A DNA stretch of 64,000 nucleotides from Citrus sinensis (lineage: Eukaryota > Streptophyta > Magnoliopsida > Sapindales > Rutaceae). Position 1 is the first letter of the stretch, and every line of letters begins with the position of its first letter. This document shows positions 12,301 through 24,936 of this stretch, in pieces. The stretch lies in the NCBI RefSeq assembly GCF_022201045.2, contig NC_068562.1, positions 7,298,001-7,362,000 on the forward strand. Reading direction: 5' to 3'. Position numbers and translations under genes: made by a program. Under the pieces are notes generated by a model. It made no database searches, was not told the origin of the DNA, and saw only the letters and a program-made list of their open reading frames with translations.

Positions 12301-14877
12301 CGGATAGGGGTACCTGGTTGTAATCTGGTCTTCATGCTGAGTGGTTACGACGGTGTAGAAGCAATGGTAAGCATTCTGAGCTTGCAAGAAATGAACTGGC
12401 TGCCTTTTTTGGTTATAAATGACTTTTTGCATTGTGAACGTTAGTGTCACAGGAGAGAGACTTGTAAATAGTATTTGTTCTTGCTTGCTGATTTGAAGGC
12501 ATAAGAACTTTATGCTACAATTTATTTTATGCTTTTCAGTTTTACACTCTTTTTTTAATGTTTTGCAGGTTGAATAGGTGAAGACTGAAAACTATAATTG
12601 GACTGCCAAAAGAACAGGCTGTAATTACCGAACAAGTATCACAAGTAGTGAACTAGTTCCCAGAAGTTAATCATCATATTTTTTTAAGAAAAAAAATTTC
12701 CATTGTTGATTTATTTGTTTATTTGCTTTGGTGATTACAAGTCTTAATATATATATATATATATATATATTTTTAATATAGATAGGCTCATAAGGTAAGT
12801 TTCTATCTTCATCAAGATTATTTCAGTGTAATAGCATAAATGAAGCTTGGTGTGGGTGGGTATTGTATTTTCATATATTCTTTACACACATTACTTTCTT
12901 TTTCATTCTTCGGCGGCCTTTCATAATTAATGTATATTAATTGACAAATTTGTAGTGCAAGGTTTGAGTAGCATGCCCAGGAAACCAGATTTTGCAATAA
13001 TTTATTTCACAATATATTGCTTGTTCTGATTGGTCTTGAGATTCCTTTGAAAGATTCTTGTGTGCTTTTCTGTCTGTTGGTCTAAATAATTTTCATGAGT
13101 AGCTAATAATACTCAATACATCATCATGCTTGTTATATATTGTAATTATTGCACTTTTTTTCTTTGGTTAATGAGGAATTTCATTTTACCTCCATTCTTT
13201 TTACAAGATTGCGGCAAATCTTGGTTATATGTTCCATTCTGTGAACTATATATTATTATTATTATTATATATATTTGTCATGCTTGAATATCTGAACTGT
13301 TTCAATTTAGAGTTCCTATAATTGAACAAATATCCAATTTTCCCAAAGCTTTTGTGAATTTAACATTTAAAAATAAATAAATAAATGCAAAGGTAATCTG
13401 CTGTATGTATTGTCTAGTTACAATCAAAATTGCAGTGGTGGACCTCATTTAATCACGTTCATATCGCACCAATCAATTCAAAAGCAAAACAGCTGCCCAT
13501 GCACTAACTTTTAAGTGGGAATAAGAAAAGAGTGTATTTTGAGTGTGTATTTGTTTTTGGAAAATCATCACGTACGTAAATAGTAGTTAATTATATATAT
13601 TTAATTCATACACACATGTCTTAGAATGATTAAGTGGGTGTAGCTGCACGATATATAATTGTAGCAACTTCCACTTCTTTCTTAATTATAATTGAGTGGG
13701 ATGGATGGAAGTATGCATACAATATATATATATATATATAGGAGGCTGTGTGTGTGTGTGTGTGGATTTGTGCGCATGTGCTGCAGGTATGCTATTATTC
13801 ACCATATGTTGTAATAGACAGTAATATGCACGAAATCAACATTTAGTTGCTCCAGGGGTGGACTAATATATTTCTTTAATAAAAAATATTATAGCGTTCA
13901 TGGATTTAACTATACATAAGGGATTAGCTGTGGTGCAAAATTGCTAACCAAAGTTGTTGGAAGGGTTGATTCTGAGTCCTGTAATTATAGGGATTTTTAT
14001 TTCCTTCTCTTATAGCAACTGAGGAGTTAATATATCTTAATAAAAAATGACTTAAAATTAGCCTATGTTGCTTGTGCAACAATAGAAACAATCTTAATTG
14101 GTTCCAGTAAATTCCTGACACCGTAAAAAAATAAAAATAAAAATAAATCAAGAATGTCGTAATTAGCTAATAAGTTGGCAGGTTTTTTTTTCCCTATTAT
14201 TATTATTATGGCTCTTGTCGTACAGAAGTTCAAATTAATTTTATTTAAGAAAATACATAACTTTTTGCTACTCCAAAACTTAATCTTAATCTGTAAAAAC
14301 TACGTACTTATCACAATAATTTTTCGAAGGGCCATAAAAGACATATACGGATATGCCATATGCATGAAGCCTGTCTGTCATCATTTTTAACCAAATTTAA
14401 AAAAGAAAAAGAAAAAGAAAATTGACAGTCTTTTTGTGGTTGAATGGCAGCAGCCGCCGCATTATTTTGATGAGTAGTAGCGTTTAACAAGCCCTACTAA
14501 TAATTAATACATGTAAACGAACAAGTTTATGGTGATAGTTCTTAATGATAGCTATATAATATTAGCCAGACTTGTTTTATTTTCTTACAACACAAAATAA
14601 ATTAGTCATAAATGGGTGGGAAACTATCTTTAAGAGTCCTTATTATATAAATACGCACAAAAAATCAATTTATGTTGTGTGTATATAAATACGCACACAC
14701 ACATGCATAGATGACCAATTAATATGCCATAAGAAGTGGTGTGTTACCCTCTTCATATTAGCTTCCTTAACCCAGACACTAGGGAGCTCAAACAAAAATA
14801 TCACTTAACAAGATCGAAAGAAAAGAAAAGAGAGAGAAAGTGAGAGAATTGAGTTTCTTTTCAAGGATTGATATTCA
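12301..14877. other. TAF12 3' UTR and intergenic DNA
   Basis: No gene is supported. It holds a TA microsatellite (about 12747-12770), a TTA run near 13253-13265, a TA then TG dinucleotide run at about 13723-13763, and AT-rich DNA. The last 60 bases (14815-14877) are AG-rich leader-like sequence before the broken MYB. Confidence 0.6.
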
Positions 14878-16170
14878 ATAGGTAGGTTTCCTTGTTGTTC
14901 AAAGGAAGAAGGTTTGAATAGAGGAGCATGGACAGCAGCAGAAGATAAGATACTCACAGATTATATTACCATATATGGTGAAGGAAAATGGAGATACCTA
15001 CCAAAAAGAGCTGGTAATTAATTAATTAATTAAGATGTATTTGCAAATTAAAGTGAATAAATTTATGGTTTTAATTATTAATTAGGGCTTTGAGAACCTG
15101 TAATTTTTTGTTTGATTTTAAATTAATCATTCAAAGATGTGGGAAGAGTTGCAGGCTAAGGTGGCTAAATTATTTGAGGCCTGATATCAAGAGAGGAAAC
15201 ATTAGCCATGATGAAGACGAACTCATTATCAGGCTTCTCAATCTCCTGGCAAACAGGTTCTTTCCTTCACCCCATTTTCCTCTTTAATTTCCAAGTGTTA
15301 AAATATAAAAAGTATTTCTCGTACTGTCAATGTTTGCTGAAATTGAGACGTGCAGGAAACTAATGCCTACTGTGATGCAATTACAAATATATATTCATTG
15401 CGTCTGCAGGTGGTCTCTAATCGCTGGCCGGCTTCCAGGGCGAACAGACAATGAAAATATGAAATCAAGAATTATTGGAGCACCAACATTAGAAAATAAA
15501 AAATTGCAGGACCATCACCAAAGCCCTTCTTCATCAACTGCTTGTACTCGAAAAACATTAAATCAATGCCAAGAAAAGCCGAAATTAGGGTCCAAAAAAT
15601 TCATAGCCAAAACAGATTCTTACCCAATTCGGACAAGGGCCTCAAAGCGCACCAAAGCGTTGTTCTTTAGTACCCCGGAACAAGAAAAAAGCTACGGTCA
15701 AGATCAAGTAATTAATTGTGGAGCCTGCGCCATCAATGGCTGATGGCCCCCTTAATGATGATAATGATCAAAATGCGACGAATGAAGGAGGAAGAGTACT
15801 GCCAGAATTCAATATGGAACAGAGTGATCCGTCTGATTTCATGATTGATTTTGAGATGGACGAGCATTTTTAATCTTTACTCAGCCCAGATTTCTCACAG
15901 CTACCGAATTTGGATGACACAGATAGTATTGGAGGTGATATTGTCAGCGCAATTAACACATGTGACAAAGACAAAGGCTATTATTCATCTCAAAATTCTG
16001 ATGGTAAAGTGAAAGATTCGGAATTTGCATCAGTAGATGAGTTAATCAGGTCCGAATTCGAGTGGTTTAGGGCTCTCTTTCTCTACACATATATATGGGT
16101 ACTACATATGAACTATATCAATAATGATGGATCGATTTGTGTGTATTGTGAGGATCGTCTAGCTATATAG
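14878..16170 (+). pseudogene. TT2-like R2R3-MYB pseudogene
   Basis: Remnant of an R2R3-MYB of the TT2 type (proanthocyanidin regulators). Exon 1 (14878-15013, 136 nt as in intact genes) reads [17 protein letters not shown] and covers most of R2. Exon 2 ends at 15256 with [16 protein letters not shown] and [18 protein letters not shown], and exon 3 (from about 15411) has [18 protein letters not shown]2-like basic motif IRTRASKRTKALFF lies downstream. Lesions seen: the start codon is ATA (14878-14880) with no replacement ATG in exon 1; the intron 1 acceptor expected at 15125-15126 is AA, and the neighbouring AGs (15085, 15136) both lead to early stops; the end of R3 is locally out of frame (NYWN block replaced by NMKSRIIG); a frameshift lies near 15705-15730; and an in-frame TAA sits at 15871-15873. 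Subgroup assignment is from family memory. Confidence 0.85.
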
Positions 16171-17015
16171 TAAAAATAAAGTTGGCGAAGTTATGGAAAA
16201 GTCAACATGCAATTTGTAAAGAGTTGAATATCACTTTGTCTTAGTTTCTCGTGGACCTTGTTCCTTACTGTGGACTGCGGTGTCTCATAATTAAGTCAAT
16301 AATAGATCACAGACGGGTTTATGAATCAATTCTGACAATATCGTAGTCTCTCTCCCTTTCCCTTTTTGGGTGTAATTCAACTATTAGTTTGCTAATTTTC
16401 TTATTCGTTTGTATAGTACAAGATACTTAGAAAATCGACAAAAATTACATTCAAATAACTCGTTCCTATCCAGGAAAAAAGTGCCGCACTGATAAACCCA
16501 TTAGAAAATATTCGTAGAAGGACTTCAATTGAGACCAATATTAGTTATCGAGTCAATTTCTAGAATTACGAAACCCATATGAGAAATAGAGGAATAGGTA
16601 AAATTAATAAACACTTCTTAATTACTTAATAAGTAATCTTTTTAGTAGCGTAGCCAAATCAATATCGATTCATTGGGGGTAAATTTTTAACAAAATTTTA
16701 GACAAAAAAAAAACAAAAAGATTAGACAGTAAATTCTATTAATAATAGCATATAAATATTTTATATGATATATTTAGAATTTTTTTTCCTTTTTTTTTGT
16801 TTTTTCAATCATCGCATGTAGACTTGTAGGGGCAAAGCGCACATGCTAGATTTCGAGGTGAATTGAAGAATAGCTCCAAACGATGTGTCATGAGATGGTG
16901 ACTACCAAATCTTTAAAATCCCTTGTGTCGATTAATTATCGTATTTGAAAATTCTCTCTTTTGTTTTGTTTTGCAATTGGTGCATTTCCATTTCAAACTA
17001 TAAGAATTTAAGGTA

Positions 17016-17192
17016 AGAAAATGTTAAGTGTCATGAGCACTGAGAGAATGATGAGAGAAACGACAGCACGCTCTCTCCTGTCTGTGACACTTATTTAATG
17101 TTAAAATAATTATAAAAAAAGTGGCGATACAGCAGCTTGTGTTGTCGTCTTTCTCAACCTTCTCTTAGCGTTCTCTACGTTTAGCACTATTG
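17016..17192. mobile_element. 177-bp foldback MITE with perfect 9-bp TSD
   Basis: The direct repeat TTTAAGGTA occurs at 17007-17015 and 17193-17201. The two halves fold on each other: GAGAGAAACGACAGCAC on the left is matched by the complement of GTGTTGTCGTCTTTCTC on the right, and the similarity continues outward to the ends (about 55 bp per arm, imperfect). A short non-coding element with long inverted repeats and a 9-bp duplication fits a Mutator-like MITE. Confidence 0.75.
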
Positions 17193-18791
17193 TTTAAGGT
17201 ATGATGAGCTTGACTTTAATGTTGTTCCAGGACACTCAATCCCGATATTATATTTGAAAAATTATTGATAACATTGTTTAATAATTTTGGCTTTTAAACA
17301 TCCACAGTTGGGTTTCAATAGTTTTAGAATGGATTTCATTATTTTAAGTTATGGTAAATGTTCGTTTAGTTATTATATTTTAAAAAATTCTTGAGACACT
17401 CATGATGTTAAATATATTACACTTTTGTCCTTATTTATTTACTTTTAATTTACAAAAATATCCTTACAATAATCTTGGGGACATTGATAAAGAGAAAAAA
17501 AAAGTTAATTTATCAAATTAACTATAAAATTAAATAAAAATTAATGTAAAAATTTTGTTGCTATTATTTAACTTTTAAGGTTAATTTGATATCAAATTTT
17601 TTTTTGTAAATAAAATTATTATAAAGATTGTTGCAAGCTTGCAAAAGCAAAGAAAAGATAAGGATAAGAACAATAGGATATTTTGAGATATTTTTTAAAC
17701 TATAAAAGTAAAAGGGTACTTAATTTAAAATATAAAAACTAAATAAACGTTTATCTTTTTAAATTATTCATGGTTACATGCTGTCCAAGAGTGTTTTATG
17801 ATGCACTCACACTACACTTTTAGGAAGAATAACTGTGCAATTACACCCACCCTATATGGTAACTCTTTCACTCGGTGGTAAGATCCTTCTTTTTCGATTC
17901 TGAAATTTAATTATTTCTCTTTATGCCAATGAATTTCTAAGTACATGCTCAGTTTGTTTGATTGTTCTTCCACTATATCTTTATGTCATTTGGCATGCTT
18001 CTCTACTACTATGTCTTTTCCGGAAGGGTAAAGCTCAGTTCGGTCTCTCTCGCTCTCTTAGCCAGCGGAATGTATTAATTATTTGACTTATTATTGTCAC
18101 CTGATGAATCTAGACTTGAATTAAAGAAAGAAAACAATATATATCTGCATCAATTATTGCATATTCAGTCACATGTTGATGTGTCCATAGACAAAGAAAC
18201 ATTCATTTGTAAACCTAAGATGTAAACATTTGCGATATTTAATCAACCGTTTTGGTTGTGCATATGCCAACTTTTCACTAATTAATGACAATTAATCATC
18301 CCTGCATGTGGTCTGTTGATAACCGAATGATAAGATGTGAGATTATAACTAACACATTTAATTACTAATTCGGTCACTCTCATTTCCTTTCTTAGCATAA
18401 TGCATTATTGTCACTCGATAAGACTAGAATGAAATGAAAGAAAGATTTTTTTTTTTTCTATTTTTCTATATTTACATTTTGATGTGACCAAGGTTTAACC
18501 GGCGCTTGGACAACGATCTGCCTATTAATTAATCATTGCATGTGAAAAACAATATCTTTACATACTGTTGATGATGGCCAATTCGTAACATGTGAGTTGG
18601 AGACAAAATCATTTTCGGATGACATATTTTGTTTTGTTTTGCTTGATACATTTCCATCTTAAATCAAACAACTTTTAAAGTTTTGAAAGCTTGACTTTAA
18701 TGATATACGAGGGCACTCATTCCCATCATTACATTGAAGAAAATTAAAGATAACACTGCTGGTTTATAATAACTATTGCCATTATTAGACT

Positions 18792-19130
18792 TGTTTGGTT
18801 TGAGAGAAAATGAGAAGGAAAAATGAAAATGAAAGTTTTGGAAGAATCAAGAATCTTTATTCAATGAAACCAGATTACATATACTGAGCTTGATCAGCTC
18901 TATTTATACATGTTTACAAGTTGATAACTAGCTAACTATGAGTCTAATAACAGAATTGTTGACTGTAACCAATCAAAACAAGCCAACGGCATCCCCCTTT
19001 TATAAAACGAGCTTCGCACATCAGCACACATTTCATTAGTCACCATGTCGGCTCATCTGCACATATCATCATCACGTGAATTAGCTCATCATCAAGTTAC
19101 TGTATTCGAGAAAAAAAATACGTGTGGAGC
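18792..19130 (-). mobile_element. LTR-like retrotransposon fragment
   Basis: On the minus strand a TATAAATAG box (about 18899-18907) is followed by a segment ending in a polyadenylation signal AATAAA (18856-18861) and then a Thr/Phe-type pyrimidine-rich tail. This promoter-to-poly(A) spacing and composition resemble a Copia-type LTR. I could not define the ends or a target duplication, so this may be a solo or truncated LTR. Confidence 0.35.
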
Positions 19131-19915
19131 CATCCCATCAATTTAGCAATGATGCTCTGTCACGTGGTCGAGTAATAGATCTCATGATAGGACTCACTGC
19201 TATCTTTAATATTAAAGTTAATGAATCTTACTTTGGTATCATGTTGGTTCCATGATAAAATTCACTGCTATATCAAGTAACAAAATATCATTTAATTATC
19301 TCACAGTCTTTCACAAGTCTTTCTCGTTTTATAAGAGGTTGGCCCAAATTATTAGGATATGAGTATATTCCGAGTAAATAACTTAATTATTGATTAATTG
19401 TTAATAAATAAAAAAATAAAAGAAATGAAATCTTATCCATACACTACTATTAAAAGACACATGGTAAAAAATTCTTAAAAACTCAGTAGTGTTCAGCAAC
19501 AGCTTCCCTTTGTATTTGATAAAATAAATTTCATTCGTATTTTAGTACAAACATGGTCGAAATGAACCCAAAAGTTCGTTCGTGCTACAATAGAAATAAC
19601 CTAGTGACGTCACCTCAATTGAGTGTTAAAATCACTCGATCATTAAAGCTGTGGTACAACAAGATTAACCAGGCCATGTAAAATTTTATCGGATATACAA
19701 ATTTTAACCGTTTGTAAAGGCACTTTGGTCTTTTCAACATAACGAGGAGCTTATTTTAAATAAATGGACAAACTATGTCCTTAATTGAGAAAATATAAAG
19801 ACTGAAGGATCCAAATGTTGTTTGCGCTCTCTTTCAAAACTTATCTTACGGTGAAATAAATGAAAAGATTGCGTGCGAGTCGACAACTCAACGGTGTTTG
19901 ATCCGACTAACAGAG

Positions 19916-22338
19916 ATGGCGGCAACTGACTCGCCGAGTTCTACTCGAAAAGGCGAGTCCTTTATCACCGATGATTGCAGTTTTTTTTCTTAATTATCTT
20001 TTTAGTTAATAAAAATTTGTAATTTCGTGCAGTATTCGGATTTTTGAACTTTCTTTAATTCGCTTTTCTATTGGGTGTTGTTCTTTGATGCAGTTGTTGT
20101 TCATTTTAGAGCCACTGGTGGTGCTCCTATACTCAAGCAAGCAAAGTTCAAGGTGCCCCTTTGATCACTATGTTAATTTGTGTTTTCGTAAAATTGTCAA
20201 CTTTTTAACATATTATAGGTGAAAATCCTTAAGGGTTTTGTTTATGACGAGTTTTTGCATGTGGGTAGTTCAAATAAGAGTAAAATTCATAGTCTTCTGT
20301 TGTTTTTCTCTCTCTTTTTTCTTTTAATCTATGATTTTGATATAATGTATGTGTTTGTATTAGAAGATCAAGATTTTGAAATCCTTTTTGGGTTTTGCAT
20401 TTGTGTGATTTTTATGTGTAGGCTCTTGGGCAAAGAGTAAATTTTGATGGCCTGAAAGAATTTCAATCTTTGTAGTTGTTATTGCTGTTGTCAAACTCTG
20501 GGATTGCCACTGTATTGGTTTGTTAACTATTGACAATATTCCTTATAGTGAGGTTTGTGAGATATTGGGGAGTTGTGGATTGAATTTATTGACAGTAAAC
20601 TTGATGCGAAGTTTAATTGGAAGGAGATTTTGCAGGAGCTAAGTGCTAATATATGTTAGTACACTGTAACTTTTTTTTTTTTTCAGCTTTGCTACTAAAA
20701 TATAAAATAATTGTTTGTTTCAGTTTGTTAAATGGAAAATATCGACTTCTTTTGCTAACTTTATACCATGGAGAATTAGAGATGCCTCAATGTAAGGCCT
20801 TTTTCTTTTCTGTTTCTGAAGATATTTAACCGTGACACTGAGATAAGGTTAGGACTTAATAGCAAAATTGAATCATAACAAATGGAACATGATTGAAGGT
20901 AATTAATATATAAGCCATTTCTGAAGGTAAAAAAATAGTGTACTTTAAAGTTCAACATCTTCTGGTTTTTAATGATTTTGTCTGGCTTGAACTATTTCCC
21001 CCCCTTTATCAAGAAACCTTGTTTTTTTCATTTAAGGAGAAGGGCGATCTTGGTTTTCATATAATTGCTGTATGTTAATATTTATATGCTGTACACTTTG
21101 GGCAGATATCTGGATCTGATAAGTTTGCAAAAGTGATTGAATTCCTATGCCGGCATCTTGGGCGGGAGACATTGGTATGCTATTTGATGTTTTGCCAAAT
21201 ATATTTTCCTCTGAGATTCAGAGTACTAAGATCTCTCTCTCTCTCTCTTCTTTTTTTTTTTTTTTTTTTGTGGGTGCAGTTTGTGTATGTCAATAGTGCA
21301 TTTTCACCAAACCCTGATGAATTAGTGATTGATCTGTACAATGTAAGTTTGTTACAACCTTTCTTATCTTGGATGATAGATACTTGTTATCTAGTTATAT
21401 GTTCAAAGAGTTTGTTGAATTTATTATTTAATTGTTTTTTGTGTTTTATCTGGTAATGATTGCACCCATATGCATTAATGAAGTAGTAATAATGAAATCG
21501 GTCATCTTTTATTTGTGGTAAAATTTGCATTTAAAGACCAACCAATGGCTTGATCTGCACATGGTTTGTTCTTCCTAACTACTCTAAAGGAGACGCCTTT
21601 CTTTCTTTTTGCTGTTAGTTAAGGGAACCCTGAAGCCATGATGCAAATATAATGCTTCTCTATTGGCAAATGTCATGGAGAAATGTTTTCAGTTTGTGTT
21701 TACGTTGCATATAAATGAAATAAGAGAACCTTGTACATTGCAATGATATAAATCATTCATTTGGGTTTGTAGATTTATTGGTGTTGATGGTGTTCCATCG
21801 TTTATACAGCCCTAGTACCTGAGTGTGTATTTAAGGGAAAGAAATTTGTTTTATATTTTTCCTACTGTAGAATTAAATTGTCTAACTATATTTGTGATTG
21901 ACAGTGGCTGTTGTCTCTCCTGATGAAGAAAATGACTATGCACTTTGTAGTCATTGCATATCCTTGTTAAGATTCAATTTCTAAAGATGTTTTGTCAATT
22001 TTGAATATGGTTATTAACAAATTATTAATGTTATATTTTAGGAGAAAGGTTCTGCATGGTTTTTAATAAATGTTTCATTTGTTTTTCCAAACAAGAAAAT
22101 CAGAAATACGATTGTTGTTGTTGCCATAGATACATTCGTTTGCTTGTCCAGATACATGGTTTTTAATCTAAGTTTTTCTTCATTAAGATTCTCCCATCTG
22201 ACTTAATTGAGTTCTGAATTTTCTGCTACATGCCTACATCTTTTCGGTCGCTGATCGACTGTTGCATGCCCTTTGCAGAATTTTGGCTTTGATGGTAAAT
22301 TGATTGTCAATTATGCTTGTTCCATGGCGTGGGGCTAA
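19916..22338 (+). CDS. ATG12: Autophagy ubiquitin-like protein ATG12
   Basis: Ubiquitin-like modifier joined through its C-terminal glycine to ATG5 (via ATG7 and ATG10); the conjugate drives ATG8 lipidation during autophagosome formation. Exons: 19916-19952, 20094-20152, 21106-21174, 21280-21342, 22279-22338, giving 95 residues, the usual plant length. Family blocks read [56 protein letters not shown] and the terminal NYACSMAWG, with the essential last Gly intact. Exon 1 can be joined in frame (RK-VVVHF) only if intron 1 uses GC at 19953-19954. Residues at the centre (LCRHLGRE) differ from the FLRRQLHRE I recall as usual. A GRF5-like gene lies in the same region, as next to ATG12B in Arabidopsis. 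Confidence 0.93.
19953..20093 (+). other. GC-AG intron 1 of ATG12
   Basis: The donor reads AAAAG|GCGAGT and the acceptor TTGATGCAG. All donor positions except +2 fit consensus, as is usual for genuine GC-AG introns. The only nearby GT (in GAGTCC, 19957-19958) breaks the reading frame. Confidence 0.7.
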
Positions 22339-24105
22339 TTTAATGTTACTGGTCTGCTGATGTTATATAGCTGCTCATACTGTAAGTCCATGTTTCTCCT
22401 GTATTCATTACTATATTATCATATCTCCAATTGTACCGATCAGTGAAGAAAGTTAAGTAGAGCACACAGCCGAACACCTGTCATTCATGTTTTTGCCTTT
22501 TCCCATCTCTAATGTCTTTTACTGCTCTTTCTCCAGTAGAGAATTCAAGCTTTTTTCGCTTCCAGACAAGAAATGGAACACCATTATTTCTTACGCTGAA
22601 GTCTCATTGGGATGACAGATTGATAGCAGAAAATTCAGATGCTTACCATTATTATTATTTTTTTCTTTTCAAAATTCAATTTACCGTCATGAGATTACAA
22701 GTTTTGAGTATATTCGATGTTAAGATGAAATGTTAATGTGGTGCACATAATAATACTTCTTACTTCCATTTGCAATTATTGCCACCTCTGCTTGCTATGT
22801 ATCGGCAAGTTGGTCAGATTGTGTAAATATTATTCTTAATAGATAGAATTGCCAAATTAAATCCCTTTGAAGTGATATATGAGAACCTTGCATGAAATAC
22901 GTACACTATTTCAGCACTTCGGTATGTTGAAGTGGTGAGTCCAATAATGCAGTGGGGCTCAAAGTCGGATCTATTGTGAGATTCCTGCTCTGCCAAATAG
23001 CAAAGTACTATATTATTAGACTGTTGAGGTGAGCGAGTGAGGGAATCCCTAATGTCTAAACACTTGTAATGCCAACAACCGATGTTGCTCGTGTAAGTTT
23101 CTCTCGTTGTTAAGGTTGCTATGGTTGGTGGTAGCTCGAATGATTATGAGTTTTTTGTTTGGTGGGAACATTTGAACTCCTAAATACCCTCCTTACGGGC
23201 AAGCTGTTGAATCAGCAATGCTCCATTAACTTTTCGTGTAACATGTGCTGCTTTTGTCATTGACATGGGGTCTACTAAGCACATCTTTGCAAGCCTTTTG
23301 TCTCATCATATTAAAATGATGGTCTGCAATGATGCAGACAAATTTTTTTACCGCCTTTAATTATCATTTATCAATTTGCTGTCAGTTTTTCACACCAATA
23401 GAATCTGCATAACGATTTAATTACACAAGGGGCCAAAATTTTCAGTGCGTAAATGGTTCTGGCTATGCCTTCTTTGTTCAATTATTGCCTTGGGTCCGCA
23501 ATTATTTCCTCCTCTTTGCTGCAATTTCATTTTCCTCTTGGCCAGCCTGGTAGCAGTGATTATTTTCACAAAGTAGCAAAGAAAATGAGCTGAAAATGGA
23601 GAATCACGAATATACCAAAACAACTGTTTGGTAACCCCAGCTCTTTCTCTAGAAATACCTCAATTATTATGCCATACCAGATCTTCAAGATCTCACTCCT
23701 GGCCCTTGAGTTGTGGGGAAAATATGGGAAAAGAATTGGGGTATAACCAAAAAAAAAAAAAGGTGGTTTTCAACAGAGTGAGGGCGTGTTGCACAAACAA
23801 CATTTTATTGTGGATTGTGAATTTTCTATCTACCACTGATCCAAGCTGTGTTGCTCTTTTAAAAAAATCTAGTGTCATACAGTGTATGGTTAAAATTTAA
23901 TTGCATGTATATTTTTATGCAATCAAAATATAGCACATTGAATTACTAAGAACTGACAGACTCGTCATGAACAATACCATATTTTTCATGATAGATAAAT
24001 AATTTTACATATAAATTATGAATATCCCCATAAACGTTTGTTAATTATAATGGAACTGAGTCAGTTTTTGACAGAGAACACAGAGTTTCCACTCCACAAG
24101 AAGCA
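22339..24105. other. Convergent intergenic region, ATG12 and MYB 3' ends
   Basis: The two flanking genes converge here, so both 3' UTRs lie in this stretch. I see no coding region, tRNA or clear mobile element. Short reading frames have no family resemblance. Confidence 0.6.
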
Positions 24106-24936
24106 TTACCTAAAGCCCTCGTCAGGCTCAACAAATCTGCTAATCCACTCCAAGTTTAAAGGATCCTCATTGGAGAAATCAAAGAACTCATCTACATTGA
24201 AGCCATTATTACCACTGATATTATCTGAGTTTGATGATTCTTCAGCTATACTATTTGCCTTGCTCTCTTCGCTCGCAGTCACAGCTTCTGCTTTGTCGAT
24301 TACCTCCGTCGCCCTTCTCTTCTCATCTCTGCAAGCTTCACTTGTTGAAACTCCACTTTGTTTCTCTTTCTGATTTTTAATCTTTTTGCTCAAATGAGAA
24401 TTCCAGTAGTTCTTTATCTCGTTATCAGTTCGACCCGGCAATCTCCCAGCTATCAAAGACCACCTAAGACAAAATTTAAGGTACCAAAGATGGCTTATTA
24501 TCAATCAGAATGTAAATCAAACTGACGAATTAATTAAATTGAAGCTACATATAAAATTGTAACCTGTTTCCTAGGAGTTTATGTAGCCTAAGTATCAAGT
24601 CCTCCTCTTGGTCTGATATGCTCCCTCTCTTAATATTTGGTCTAAGATAATTCATCCATCTTAGCCTGCAACTCTTTCCACATCTATTGAGGCCTTCAAA
24701 TTAAAATCGAAGACCAATAATTAATCAAGCTTTATATTACATCAAACATGCATCTTAATGGAGGCATATCGATTGAGTGTGTGTGTGTATTATATGGTAC
24801 CTGTTTTAGCTGCAATTGTCTTCCATTTTGTAGGCCCATGAGTTGCTATGACCTCAGCCAATTTCCTATCTTCTTCAGCTGTCCATGCTCCCTTGTTGAA
24901 CGTTGCTGGTGACGACTTATCCATCGTTGAAGCCAT
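24106..24936 (-). CDS. R2R3-MYB transcription factor
   Basis: Nuclear DNA-binding regulator. Exons on the minus strand: 24936-24801 (136 nt), 24693-24564 (130 nt), 24463-24106; 207 residues. This is the classic two-intron R2R3-MYB structure. R2 spans about 14-65 ([20 protein letters not shown], then [18 protein letters not shown]), R3 about 66-117 ([20 protein letters not shown], then [20 protein letters not shown]). Residues 77-96 match the bHLH-interaction signature [DE]Lx2[RK]x3Lx6Lx3R, so it should act in a MYB-bHLH-WD40 type complex (pigment, trichome or related). The short C-terminus is Ser/Glu-rich and ends in an acidic [20 protein letters not shown] block, possibly an activation motif. 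A minus-strand TATATATA box lies near 25063. I do not assign a subgroup. The ATG at 24936 is first in frame; a second Met follows four codons later. Confidence 0.92.

Larger units (their letters stand above)
16171..19915. other. Intergenic DNA between broken MYB and ATG12
   Basis: No coding region is supported. It contains the 177-bp foldback element at 17016, a diverged direct duplication (about 16950-17290 against 18625-18775; also about 18030-18130 against 18370-18445), and an LTR-like fragment at about 18792-19130. The last 150 bases should include the ATG12 promoter and leader. Confidence 0.6.

Noticed and set aside
19228..19245. TTGGTATCATG as a primer-binding site next to the LTR-like fragment
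   Set aside because: It matches the methionine tRNA site only in part and its strand disagrees with the LTR signals on the minus strand.
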